The notes: generated by a model from the letters alone, not told the origin. DNA of 64,000 nt from PALSA-1440 sp050011195 (GCA_050011195.1 JBEKJO010000004.1:15467-79466); one strand, 5' to 3'. Counted from the first letter of the stretch, positions 26,366 to 34,186 are shown. Numbers and translations: made by a program.

Positions 26366-26575
26366 ATGTCGCTCAAGACCTTCCATCTCCTCTTTATCAC
26401 GGCTTCCAGCGCCCTGGCCTTTGGCTGCGGCGTCTGGGGGCTAAGAGACTTCTTTTCACCGGAGGGCCGGGCCTGGGACCTCGTCTTTGGCCTGGGCGCG
26501 CTCGCCGTTGGCATCGGCCTGATCTTCTACGAACGCTATTTCCTGAAGAAGCTCAAGCGCGTCAGTTACCTATGA
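26366..26575 (+). CDS. Small two-helix membrane protein of the oxidase cluster
   Basis: A 69-residue protein with two hydrophobic helices ('LLFITASSALAFGCGVWGL' and 'VFGLGALAVGIGLIFYE') and a basic C terminus. I do not recognise a named family. It starts 2 bases after subunit IV and overlaps the next start by 4 bases (ATGA), so it is translated as part of the oxidase operon. A minor structural subunit or assembly factor is a reasonable guess, not a demonstrated role. Confidence 0.8.
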   Translation: MSLKTFHLLFITASSALAFGCGVWGLRDFFSPEGRAWDLVFGLGALAVGIGLIFYERYFLKKLKRVSYL

Positions 26576-27054
26576 ATTGCCCCAGTCAACAGCGCCGGAT
26601 TTCAGGTTTCACTCTTCGGCCTGCCTTCGGCTTTCGGCTTTCGGCTTTCGGTATTCGGCCTTCCTTCGGATTTCGGTTTTCGGGTTTCGGATTTCACCTC
26701 CGGTCGCTGCTGTCCGGCCTGATAGTCGCGCTGGCGTTTCAGCCGGACCTGCTCTGGGCCTGCGCCGCCTGTGCCGGCCAATCCGACTCGCCGATGGCCA
26801 AAGGCATGAACTGGGGCATTTTCAGCCTGCTGGCGGTGATTGGAGTGGTGCTGGGAGGCGTGGTCTCGTTCTTCGTTTATCTGGCAAAAAGGTCCGCGAC
26901 TGTTGCAGCCGAACCCGCAAAACCCAAGCAAGGGAGGGCGAGCGTCCCCGCGAGCCCTGATTCCCGCAGAGCTCCTGAGAAGTTTGGGCTTGCGGGGACG
27001 CTCGCCCTCCACAGCACCGCGCCGCTGCTGGAATCAACCCGCTCGGTCTTATGA
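26572..27054 (+). CDS. Small membrane protein whose ends are built from repeats
   Basis: A 160-residue frame whose native core is about residues 43-115: a hydrophobic helix ending 'LLWACAACAG', the segment 'QSDSPMAKGMNWG', then a second helix and a basic stop. Both flanks look acquired. Residues about 15-40 come from a TTCGGCT-type heptamer array and the last 45 come from palindromic element A. It overlaps its neighbours by 4 bases on both sides (ATGA), which supports translation in this frame despite the repeats. The CAAC motif could bind a metal. The role in the oxidase cluster is unknown. Confidence 0.72.
   Translation: MNCPSQQRRISGFTLRPAFGFRLSAFGIRPSFGFRFSGFGFHLRSLLSGLIVALAFQPDLLWACAACAGQSDSPMAKGMNWGIFSLLAVIGVVLGGVVSFFVYLAKRSATVAAEPAKPKQGRASVPASPDSRRAPEKFGLAGTLALHSTAPLLESTRSVL
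26615..26692. repeat. Heptamer array (TTCGGNT)n at the 5' end of the small membrane protein gene
   Basis: About ten 7-base units (TTCGGCT, TTCGGTA, TTCGGCC, TTCGGAT, TTCGGTT, TTCGGGT) with two short breaks. They encode a Phe-Gly-rich heptad pattern ('AFGFRLS', 'AFGIRPS'). Confidence 0.88.
26932..27010 (+). repeat. REP-like palindromic element, family A, copy 1
   Basis: Arms GGGAGGGCGAGCGTCCCCGC and complement with an asymmetric centre containing TTGGGCTTGCGGGGACG. It is translated as the tail of the small membrane protein and ends 40 bases before the subunit II start. Orientation is taken as the reference for the family. Confidence 0.92.
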
Positions 27055-27812
27055 TGGAAAAACTGTTAGGATTACCGCCCGTCGCGTCGGAACAAGGCCG
27101 GCATGTTGATGCCCTGATCATCTATATGCACTGGCTGATGATCGCGCTGTTCGTGGGCTGGCTGGCCTACTTTGCCTACGCCCTCTTCCGCTTCCGCCGC
27201 GCGCGCAATCCCAAAGCCGATTACGTCGGCGTGAGGAACCACGCTTCGAGTTATGTCGAGTTCGCCGTGGCGGCAGTCGAGGGAGCGCTGCTCATCTTTC
27301 TTGCCGTGCCGCTGTGGGCCAAGGCGGTGGACAAGTTTCCCGACAAGCGGCAAGCCACCGTAATTCACGTCATCGGCCAGCAATTTAACTGGAACGTCAT
27401 GTATGCGGATAAGGACGGCGAGTTCGGCCGTCAGGAAATGCGCTTCGTCAGTGCGACGAATCTCTTTGGCCTGGACCCGAGCGACCCGCGCGGCAAAAAC
27501 AACATTCAGGTCACTGGCCTGGGCGAAATGCACGTGCCGGTCAACAAGCCGGTCATCTGTTACATCAGCTCGAAAGATGTCATTCACTCCTTCAAGGTGA
27601 TCGCCATGCGCGTGACGCAGGACGCCATCCCCGGCATGAGAATCCCGATCTGGTTTACGCCAGTCAAAGAGGGCCGCTATCAGATCAACTGCGCCCAACT
27701 CTGCGGCAACTCCCATTCGGCTATGGCGTCAGGCATGTTGGTGGTGGAAAGCCAGACCGCTTTCGACAAGTGGCTCGCCTCCAAAGCCGGCGCCGCCACC
27801 AGCTTTGAATAG
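27051..27812 (+). CDS. ctaC: Cytochrome c oxidase subunit II (CuA domain)
   Basis: A 253-residue subunit II with two N-terminal membrane helices and a periplasmic cupredoxin domain. The binuclear CuA ligands are H179 ('DVIHSFKV'), C214, C218, H222 and M225 in 'CAQLCGNSHSAM'; the usual Glu between the cysteines is Gln here. The aromatic docking stretch is reduced to 'QQFNWNV'. There is no fused cytochrome c domain, so an external donor is required. The gene comes last rather than first among the oxidase subunits, overlapping the previous gene by ATGA. A family A element follows at its 3' end. Confidence 0.96.
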   Translation: MMEKLLGLPPVASEQGRHVDALIIYMHWLMIALFVGWLAYFAYALFRFRRARNPKADYVGVRNHASSYVEFAVAAVEGALLIFLAVPLWAKAVDKFPDKRQATVIHVIGQQFNWNVMYADKDGEFGRQEMRFVSATNLFGLDPSDPRGKNNIQVTGLGEMHVPVNKPVICYISSKDVIHSFKVIAMRVTQDAIPGMRIPIWFTPVKEGRYQINCAQLCGNSHSAMASGMLVVESQTAFDKWLASKAGAATSFE

Positions 27813-27818
27813 TTGTTC

Positions 27819-27898
27819 GGGAGGGCGAGCGTCCCCGCGAGCCCTGATTTTCGCAGCCTTCTTGAGAAGTTTGGGCTCGCGGGGACGCTCGCCCTCCC
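27819..27898 (+). repeat. REP-like palindromic element, family A, copy 2
   Basis: Same arms and orientation as copy 1 with a slightly different centre. It sits in the 107-base gap between the convergent subunit II and RCC1-repeat genes, where it may end both transcripts. Confidence 0.92.
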
Positions 27899-27919
27899 TT
27901 GCCCGCCGACCGCCCGACC

Positions 27920-29398
27920 CTACGGCGACCGCACCCGATAAAACCGCTGCGCGCTGTTCGTCGTCTGCGGGTCGCTGAATTGGAACTGGCCGGGCGAGAC
28001 TTCCGTGGCGTCGCCGAGCGGCGTGCAGTTGCTCAACGGCAGTGCTGGATTCGTGGCACCCACCACGCCGAAGAAGGCTCCCGGCGTGTTCGTAAAGGCG
28101 AATTGGAACGAGCCGTTGGCCAGCGTTTGGGCGCCTGACAAGATGATTTGGGACGCGGGCGGCGCAGCCACCAGCGCTAGGCTGTGGTAGGCCATAGAAC
28201 CGCTGAAGACACCAGCGAAGCGTTGACTGGCGGCGAGCGGGGCCGTGTTTACCGCCACCGGCACCGTACTGTAGCCTATGCCGTTGTCGCCGAGTTGACC
28301 GTGGTCGTTGCGGCCCCAGGCCGCCAAAGTGCCGTCCGAGCATAGTGCCAAGCCGTCGTCACCCGCCGCGATGGCAACAACTGTTTTGCCATAGAGTGCC
28401 GAGACACCGGAATTCGTGTTCACCGCGACCGGCGCGTTGCGCTGCGTCGTAGTGTTGTCGCCGAGCTGGCCATCAAAGTTGTCGCCCCACGCGGCCAAGG
28501 TGCCGTCCGAGCAAAGCGCCAGGCTGTGGTGGGCTCCAGCACCGATAGCCACCACTGTCTTGCCAAAAAGCGCCGAGCCCGAAGCCGTGTCCACCGCCAC
28601 CGGCACCGTACTGTAGCCTGTGCCGTTGTCGCCGAGTTGGCCGTAGTTGTCGTAGCCCCAGGCGGCCACCGTTCCGTCCGAGCACAGCGCCAGGCTGTGG
28701 TACCCGCCCGCCGCGATGGCCACCACTGTCTTGCCATGAAGTGCCGAGACGCCCGCAGCGGTGTTCACTGCCACCGGCACGAGGTGCTGCGTTGTGGTAT
28801 TGTCTCCGAGGTCGCCGTGCTCGTTGTCTCCCCAGGCGACCACCGTGCCGTCCGAGCATAGCGCCAGGCTATGGCCGGAATCTGTGTTACCGCCCGCCGC
28901 AAGGGCAACCACCGTCTTGCCCGTCAGCACGCCCGTACTCGTCACCGGCACCGGCGCGTGCCGATCCGTCGTGCTGTTGTCGCCCAGTTCGCCGTAGAAG
29001 TTGTAGCCCCAGGCGAAAGCGCGGTTGCTGGCCCAGACCAGCACCAGGTCACTGCCGCTGCCGCCGTAGTAGTTGGCTACGAACCGGTAAGTGACCCCGC
29101 CGTAGCTCAACGCCACCGCCTGCCCCTGGGCGAGGTTGTCGAACGTGCCGACAATGAACCCGAGTGCCGTGTTGCTCACCACCATCAAATCCGTGCCCGT
29201 GGCGGGCGCGAAGTTGAGCGTGAAGTTCACCGTGTTGCCCGTGGCCGTGTAGCCGTTGGTCGTGACGGGCACGTCCGTGGCGGAGTTCCAGACGGCGTTC
29301 ACTGTGGCCGCCGATGCCAGCCTGGCCGCAAGGCACAGGGCGGCGAGCACGACCGCGCCGAGTCCCCTTGTGAGGCTGAAACCTTCGATTGCTTTCAT
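27920..29398 (-). CDS. Secreted RCC1-repeat (beta-propeller) protein
   Basis: A 492-residue protein with a signal peptide ending near 'ARLASA', a beta-rich N-terminal region, then at least five RCC1-type repeats of about 52 residues with 'HSLALCSDGTVxAWGxNxxGxLGDN' in each. The last 90 residues are the short tail domain found on secreted proteins of this phylum. It is a likely extracellular scaffold or binding protein of unknown ligand. It lies on the opposite strand between the oxidase subunits and the SCO/DUF420 genes, so it interrupts an otherwise coherent cluster. Confidence 0.87.
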   Translation of the reverse strand: MKAIEGFSLTRGLGAVVLAALCLAARLASAATVNAVWNSATDVPVTTNGYTATGNTVNFTLNFAPATGTDLMVVSNTALGFIVGTFDNLAQGQAVALSYGGVTYRFVANYYGGSGSDLVLVWASNRAFAWGYNFYGELGDNSTTDRHAPVPVTSTGVLTGKTVVALAAGGNTDSGHSLALCSDGTVVAWGDNEHGDLGDNTTTQHLVPVAVNTAAGVSALHGKTVVAIAAGGYHSLALCSDGTVAAWGYDNYGQLGDNGTGYSTVPVAVDTASGSALFGKTVVAIGAGAHHSLALCSDGTLAAWGDNFDGQLGDNTTTQRNAPVAVNTNSGVSALYGKTVVAIAAGDDGLALCSDGTLAAWGRNDHGQLGDNGIGYSTVPVAVNTAPLAASQRFAGVFSGSMAYHSLALVAAPPASQIILSGAQTLANGSFQFAFTNTPGAFFGVVGATNPALPLSNCTPLGDATEVSPGQFQFSDPQTTNSAQRFYRVRSP

Positions 29399-29580
29399 AG
29401 ACTCAAGCTTGAACTTGGCAGCCTTTGTGACCTGCTACTGCTCTTATGCCAAAGTAGAAAAAGGAATGCAAGCCCTTTTCGCCATTATTTGCGCGCCCCA
29501 ATCACTACGATTGGCCCTCCCCGCCGCCCTCCGCGCCTCCGGTGCTTGCCAACTGAAAGGCTCAGGAGTATGTAGTCTGC

Positions 29581-29817
29581 ATGAAAGTCGAGAAGATCAG
29601 GCAGGCGCTGCATGCCCAGCCGTTCCGTCCCTTCTTCATCCATTTGGCCGATGGCGGACGTCTTCCCATCATGCACGAGGACTTCGTGGCTTTGGAGCCG
29701 GCGGGGCGCGAGATCATTGTATATCTGCGGAACAACACCCACCAAATCATTGATGTGCTGATGATCACCCGCCTGGAAGTCGGGGTTCGCAATGGCGCCA
29801 GGAAGCCGCGCCGTTAA
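29581..29817 (+). CDS. Small conserved-type hypothetical protein
   Basis: A 78-residue protein with 'MKVEKIRQALHAQPFRPFFIHLADGGRLPIMHEDFVALEP' as its recognisable core split over two strands and a loop; the 'PFRPFxIxLaDGrxlxVxHPeFval' pattern is a common small uncharacterised bacterial family. The C terminus is basic. It is transcribed toward the SCO gene, 24 bases upstream of it. No function can be given. Confidence 0.72.
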   Translation: MKVEKIRQALHAQPFRPFFIHLADGGRLPIMHEDFVALEPAGREIIVYLRNNTHQIIDVLMITRLEVGVRNGARKPRR

Positions 29818-29841
29818 ACCACGCTTCGATCCTGCTCAAGC

Positions 29842-30492
29842 ATGAGCAACGCTGTTCGCCAGGCGCCGAGAATTGAATGGCCGGTCTGGGGCGGCCTGGC
29901 GTTAGTCATCTTGCTTTTGCTCGTGCTACTCAAGTACCAGGGCGTTTCCGACCAGCCACTTCCCGTCTATGGCCAAATCGCCGACTTCACGCTCACCAAC
30001 CAGAATGGCCGCGCGGTCTCGCTGGCCGACCTGCGCGGGCAGGTCTGGGTGGCCGACATCATCTTCACGCGCTGCCCCGGCCCTTGCCTGAACATGACCA
30101 GGCAGATGAAGGCCCTCCAGGACGCGCTGCCACCGGGCAGCCAGACTAAACTCGTTACGCTGACCACCGATGCCGATTTCGATACCCCGCCGGTCCTGAA
30201 AGCCTATGCCGAACGGTTCGAGGCCGACCCGCGCCGCTGGATGTTTCTAACGGGCACGAAACAGGAGCTTGCAAAGCTGGCCATTGACTCCCTCAAGTTG
30301 ACCGCCATCGAAAAGAAACCCGAAGAGCGCGAGTCGCCCCAGGACCTTTTCGTCCACAGCACCATCTTTGTCATCGCCGACAAGCGCGCCCGGTTGCGCG
30401 GCGTGTTCGAGACCACCGGCGAAGGCATCAACCCGCAGAACGTGAAAGCGCGGATTCTCGCCGCCGTCAGGCGATTGGAGCGCGAGCCGTGA
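29842..30492 (+). CDS. SCO1/SenC copper chaperone for cytochrome c oxidase
   Basis: A 216-residue thioredoxin-fold protein with one N-terminal membrane anchor ('GGLALVILLLLVLLKYQG'). The copper and redox site is complete: C78 and C82 in 'FTRCPGPCLNM' and H172 in 'VHSTIFVI'. SCO proteins deliver copper to the CuA site of subunit II in the periplasm, which fits its place next to the oxidase cluster. Its stop overlaps the start of the DUF420 gene by 4 bases (GTGA). Confidence 0.94.
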   Translation: MSNAVRQAPRIEWPVWGGLALVILLLLVLLKYQGVSDQPLPVYGQIADFTLTNQNGRAVSLADLRGQVWVADIIFTRCPGPCLNMTRQMKALQDALPPGSQTKLVTLTTDADFDTPPVLKAYAERFEADPRRWMFLTGTKQELAKLAIDSLKLTAIEKKPEERESPQDLFVHSTIFVIADKRARLRGVFETTGEGINPQNVKARILAAVRRLEREP

Positions 30493-30932
30493 GCCTCGCC
30501 GACCTGCCTGCCGTCAACGCCTCCCTCAACGGCCTCAGCGCGCTCTTTCTGGGCGCCGGCTATTACTTCATCCGCCGCAAGAACCAGGCCGCCCACCGCA
30601 ACTGCATGATCGCCGCGTTCGCCGCGTCCACGCTCTTCCTCGCCTGTTATCTCACCTACCACGGCTGCTTGGCGTACTATCTGCACCGGGGGCCAACCGT
30701 CTTCCGGGAGCCGGGCTGGTTTCGCCCGGTCTATTTGGGGATTCTCCTGACCCACACCCTACTGGCCGTGGTGATTGTGCCGCTGGCGCTCATCACGCTT
30801 CAGCGCGCGCTCCGGCGGCGGTTCGACCGGCACAAGCAGATCGCCCGCTGGACGTGGCCGTGCTGGATGTATGTCTCCGTGACCGGCGTGCTGATCTACC
30901 TGCTGCTCTACCGGATCTTCCCCCAGAAATAG
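30489..30932 (+). CDS. DUF420 family membrane protein
   Basis: A 147-residue protein with four membrane helices and conserved histidines ('AAHRNCMIAA', 'LTYHGCLAYY', 'LLTHTLLAVV', 'DRHKQIARWTWP'), the pattern of DUF420 (CtaM/YozB-like) proteins that accompany heme-copper oxidases. CtaM-type members are needed for oxidase assembly in some Gram-positive bacteria; the same role is inferred here. The GTG start is coupled to the SCO stop. Confidence 0.9.
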   Translation: MSLADLPAVNASLNGLSALFLGAGYYFIRRKNQAAHRNCMIAAFAASTLFLACYLTYHGCLAYYLHRGPTVFREPGWFRPVYLGILLTHTLLAVVIVPLALITLQRALRRRFDRHKQIARWTWPCWMYVSVTGVLIYLLLYRIFPQK

Positions 30933-31013
30933 GCGGAAATCGGCCTCCGGCTATTTGGCCGGCTTACAGAGGAGTGCGTAAGATACGCTACACCCGGCAC
31001 GTGTGGCGGCTCT

Positions 31014-31052
31014 CCCTCTCCCCATCCGATGGGGAGAGGGCCGGGGTGAGGG
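31014..31052. repeat. Palindromic element, family F, copy 2
   Basis: CCCTCTCCCC, ATCCGAT, GGGGAGAGGG, then CCGGGGTGAGGGGG. It lies in the 135-base gap between the convergent DUF420 and UVR-motif genes. Confidence 0.85.
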
Positions 31053-31067
31053 GGCACGGTGCGTAGT

Positions 31068-31835
31068 CTATCCTCCAGTCTGCCGTGTAAGATTGCGCAG
31101 TTCATCGCGCACTTGCGCCGCCCGCTCGTAGTCCTCGCAATTGATCGCTTCGTGCAATGCCCGCTCCAGCTTCTCCCGGCGCGACAGCGGGCGTTTGGCG
31201 CGGATTTCCTCCAGCCAATTCTCCAAGGACTGCACCTCGCCGCCCGTTTCGGCGGCTTCACCGCGCCCATGTTCATGGCAAAAAGTGCGAATCTTCTCCA
31301 GCCCCTCTTCAATCTGCTGCATCGCCAGCCCGTGGTCGTTGACCGCCAGTGCCTGCGCCGCCCGCGCGCGGGTCAGCACCATCAGCAATTGCGGTCGAAA
31401 CTGCTCCAACGACCAGGCCAGTTCCTCGCTCTCGGCGTGTTGGCTGACAAAATCGAACACCGCCAGGTTCCGCTCGGCGTCGCGTATCACCCCGGCGTAA
31501 TCTTCCAACTGCAAGAGGCAGATGTAGCGATGGTGATATTGCAGCGCCTCGAGCTGGAGCCGGGCGCAATCCTCCGCCTTCAACTTGAACCCCTGGTCGC
31601 TGCCGCCGTGCGCCGCCACGTACCGGTGCAGCCGCGCGCGGTAGTGCTCAAACAGGGACGGCTGGCCGAAAGGCCGCTTGCCGTCCGGCCGGCCCTCGGT
31701 GTTCATTTGCAGCAAACCCAAGTCCACGCGAAGCTGGATTTTCTCCCGCCCGTCCTTGGCCTTGAACCGGCGCACGACCACCTGGCCCGGCTGGTACTCC
31801 CACTGGTCCAGGAAATGCGATATGTCGAAATCCAT
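31068..31835 (-). CDS. UvrB/UvrC (UVR) motif protein, copy 1
   Basis: A 255-residue protein with an N-terminal beta-rich region ('DWEYQPGQ'-like start, 'QLRVDLGLLQMNTEGRPDG'), a long helical middle and a C-terminal UVR motif ('KLERALHEAINCEDYERAAQ', then 'VRDELRNL'). UVR motifs mediate UvrB-UvrC contact, but they also occur in proteins unrelated to excision repair such as McsA. No nuclease or helicase domain is present. A homologue with the same layout is at 48082. The start at 31835 is chosen over 31865 by alignment of the two copies. Function unknown. Confidence 0.82.
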   Translation of the reverse strand: MDFDISHFLDQWEYQPGQVVVRRFKAKDGREKIQLRVDLGLLQMNTEGRPDGKRPFGQPSLFEHYRARLHRYVAAHGGSDQGFKLKAEDCARLQLEALQYHHRYICLLQLEDYAGVIRDAERNLAVFDFVSQHAESEELAWSLEQFRPQLLMVLTRARAAQALAVNDHGLAMQQIEEGLEKIRTFCHEHGRGEAAETGGEVQSLENWLEEIRAKRPLSRREKLERALHEAINCEDYERAAQVRDELRNLTRQTGG

Positions 31836-31943
31836 GCGCCGAATATGGCGGCGGCTTCCCGCCAAGTCAACGACTCACCCACAGACTGCTCACCTCCGCT
31901 CGGGCGCATCTTCTCGTGGGGTATCACCAGTTCGCGCGCTGGC

Positions 31944-32010
31944 TCCCTCTCCCTGCGAGGGACGAGCGGGGAGAGGGCCGGGGTGATGGGTCCGTCTTTG
32001 CCTTGGGGTT
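31944..32010. repeat. Palindromic element, family F, copy 3 (degenerate)
   Basis: CTCCCTCTCCC, a changed loop, then GGGGAGAGGGCCGGGGTGA, followed by GTCCGTCTTTGCCTTGGGGT, which matches the flank of copy 1. It lies in the divergent gap between the UVR and methyltransferase genes. Confidence 0.75.
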
Positions 32011-32101
32011 CAGGGGCGCAAAGCGCGTCAAATGGTCGGGGCGTTCTCTCCCGCCAGCTCAGACTTGAACTGCCGCCCGCTTTCCGCCAAAACACTGGCG
32101 C

Positions 32102-33115
32102 ATGTCATCCATTGTCCAGGTCGCCATTCACGCCAGCCAGTTCCCGGAGAATGTCCGGCGCGACTTGCTCGAGTCACTGCGCACCCGCCGGGTGAACCAC
32201 AAATTCCACTACGACAGCCTCAAGCAAACCCAGCAATGGCTCGCGTTGCACCAGGCCCTCTCCCCCTCGCGTACCGACCCGGACTGCGCCGCCACTTACG
32301 ATCGCAGCTTCGCCGCCGTCGCCGCCCGCCTTGACTCCCGGCGCGTGCATCTCATCGGCCTCGGCTGCGGCGGGGGACAGAAGGACACGCGCCTGCTGAA
32401 GCTGCTTCAGGCGTCAGGCCGGAAAACGTTCTACACCCCCTCGGATGTCAGCGCCGCCATGGTCCTCGTGGCGCGGCAGGCAGCCACGGCGGTGGTTTCC
32501 CCGGAAGACTGCTCTCCGCTGGTCTGCGATTTGGCCTCCGCTGACGATCTGCCCCAGGTGCTCGACGCGCTCCCCGTGTCCGACGCCACGCGGCTCATCA
32601 CCTTCTTCGGCATGATTCCTAACTTCGAGCCGCAAGTCATCTTGCCGCGGCTGGCGGGACTGCTGCGCCCCGGGGATTATCTGCTCTTGAGCGCCAATCT
32701 CGCCCCCGGCGCCGATTACGCCGCCGGCGTCCAACGCATCCTGCCCCTCTACGACAATGCCCCCACCCGCGACTGGCTGATGCTGTTCCTGCTGGACCTC
32801 GGCGTGCAGGCCAACGATGGCGAACTCCGCTTTGCCCTCGAAGACGATCCGGCGGGCAGCGGCCTCAAACGCGTGACGGCCTCTTTCCAGTTCGCTCGCC
32901 CGCGCGAAATCCAAGTCGAGGCGCAGCGATTCCACTTTCCCCCCGGCGAATCAATTCGTCTGTTCTTCTCTTGGCGGCACACCCCCGCGCTCGTGCGAAG
33001 CCTGCTCGCTCAGCACAGCTTGAACGTCCTCGACCAATGGATCACAAGGTCCGGCGAGGAAGGCGTGTTTCTGGTCTCCGTAAACCGTACCCACGCGGAA
33101 AAGAACCACAGATGA
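32102..33115 (+). CDS. EgtD-like S-adenosylmethionine methyltransferase
   Basis: A 337-residue protein of the histidine-specific methyltransferase (Methyltransf_33) type. The SAM-binding glycine loop is 'LIGLGCGGGQKDTRLLKLL', with 'YTPSDVSAAMVLVARQAA' and 'LLRPGDYLLLSANLAPG' following in family order. In EgtD the equivalent of 'TFFGMIPNFEP' is a glycine-asparagine loop that holds the substrate; it differs here. EgtD makes hercynine for ergothioneine, but no EgtB is present nearby, so the substrate may differ. The last codons fall in palindromic element H. Confidence 0.78.
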   Translation: MSSIVQVAIHASQFPENVRRDLLESLRTRRVNHKFHYDSLKQTQQWLALHQALSPSRTDPDCAATYDRSFAAVAARLDSRRVHLIGLGCGGGQKDTRLLKLLQASGRKTFYTPSDVSAAMVLVARQAATAVVSPEDCSPLVCDLASADDLPQVLDALPVSDATRLITFFGMIPNFEPQVILPRLAGLLRPGDYLLLSANLAPGADYAAGVQRILPLYDNAPTRDWLMLFLLDLGVQANDGELRFALEDDPAGSGLKRVTASFQFARPREIQVEAQRFHFPPGESIRLFFSWRHTPALVRSLLAQHSLNVLDQWITRSGEEGVFLVSVNRTHAEKNHR

Positions 33116-33194
33116 ACACAGATTCATTTGTTCCTCCTAATCTTAATCTTAATCTTAATCTCCACGCTGTGTCCATCTGTGTCCATCTGTGGTT
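33104..33194. repeat. Palindromic element, family H, with a hexamer array in its loop
   Basis: Arms 33104-33123 (AACCACAGATGAACACAGAT) and 33175-33194 (complement with one mismatch) enclose four TAATCT units at 33138-33161 and a 10-base repeat (CTGTGTCCAT). The left arm covers the end of the methyltransferase gene. It fills the convergent gap before the DHPS-like gene. Confidence 0.88.
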
Positions 33195-33211
33195 GCCTTG
33201 AGTTCTTCCGG

Positions 33212-34099
33212 CTAAAACACCCCCAGCGTCCCCAGCACCGCCCGGATGCGCGGCACTTCATGCGTGCGGAACAAATCCGTCTTGCCCAGCGCCGCCAGCA
33301 CCGCGAAAAACGGCTCCGCGCAGCGCACTTCCTCCCCGAAATACTCGAAGGCGTGCGGCAACGCGTGGCAAATCGGGAACCCCAGCGCCCGCAGCCGGAA
33401 CGTATTCAGGAAAACCGTCATTTGATGCCGCACGCGCACCGCGCTGTCCTGCAGGTTGCGGTAGTAAAAGCCCAGGCCCGGATCAATCAGAACCTTCTCC
33501 ACCCCGTTGCGGGCCGCGATCTCAATCTGCCGCGCGAAGAATTCCTGCATCAACGCAACCGGATCGGCGCTAAAATTGAAATCCCCCACCTCCCGCACGT
33601 TCCTCCCCTGCACGTAACAGATGATCACCGCCGCGTCGTGCGCCGCCACCATGCGAAATAGTTCGTCAGTCCGGTCCGCGCCCGTGAGGTTCAGGATATT
33701 CGCCCCCGCTTCGAGGCACGCGCGCGTCACCGCCGGCTGATACGTCTCCACCGAAACCAAAATGCCCGCCCCCCGCAACGCCCGGATGACCGGCAGCAAC
33801 TTGCTGTTTTGCCCCGCCTCATTCACCCGCGCCGCTTGGGCCAGCGTGGATTCCGCGCCCACGTCAATGATCTCCGCCCCCTGCTCCCGCATCACCCGCC
33901 CCCGGCGGACCGCGCTCTCCGCCGTCAGACAGACACTCTCCCGATACCACGAGTCCGCCGACAGATTGATCACCCCCATGATCGCCGGCTGCGCATTGAA
34001 CGCAAAGTGTTGGCCGCCGATGGAAAACTCCTTCACGCGCGCCTTCGCCGCCTCGCGATTCTTTTCGAGCAATTCCGCCAGTTGTTCCAGTCCCAGCAT
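33212..34099 (-). CDS. Dihydropteroate synthase-like TIM-barrel protein
   Basis: A 295-residue protein with the DHPS/pterin-binding barrel order: 'AIMGVINLSADSW' (usual IMGxxNxTPDSF), 'AEIIDVGAEST' (usual IIDxGGESTRPG), 'SVETYQPAV' (usual SVDT), 'VLIDPGLGFYYRN' and 'KTDLFRTHEVPRI'. Several catalytic positions differ from true FolP: the RPG after GEST is missing and the usual SRK motif is not seen. It is therefore a DHPS relative rather than a safe folate enzyme. No other folate gene is adjacent. It is convergent with the methyltransferase gene. Confidence 0.8.
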   Translation of the reverse strand: MLGLEQLAELLEKNREAAKARVKEFSIGGQHFAFNAQPAIMGVINLSADSWYRESVCLTAESAVRRGRVMREQGAEIIDVGAESTLAQAARVNEAGQNSKLLPVIRALRGAGILVSVETYQPAVTRACLEAGANILNLTGADRTDELFRMVAAHDAAVIICYVQGRNVREVGDFNFSADPVALMQEFFARQIEIAARNGVEKVLIDPGLGFYYRNLQDSAVRVRHQMTVFLNTFRLRALGFPICHALPHAFEYFGEEVRCAEPFFAVLAALGKTDLFRTHEVPRIRAVLGTLGVF

Positions 34100-34186
34100 G
34101 GCCGCCAGCCTATCGCAAATCCCGGTTCAGGAAAGCCATAACTCGCCCCCCTGCCGCGCCGATTCTTCGCTCGCCGTCCGCTTTAG

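Noticed and set aside
26577..26960. Alternative 127-residue frame over the small oxidase-cluster protein
   Set aside because: Most of it is the heptamer array read in another frame. The 26572 frame has ATGA overlaps on both sides and a plausible membrane core.
31068..31835. UvrB or UvrC repair gene
   Set aside because: Only the short UVR motif matches; helicase, GIY-YIG and endonuclease domains are missing.
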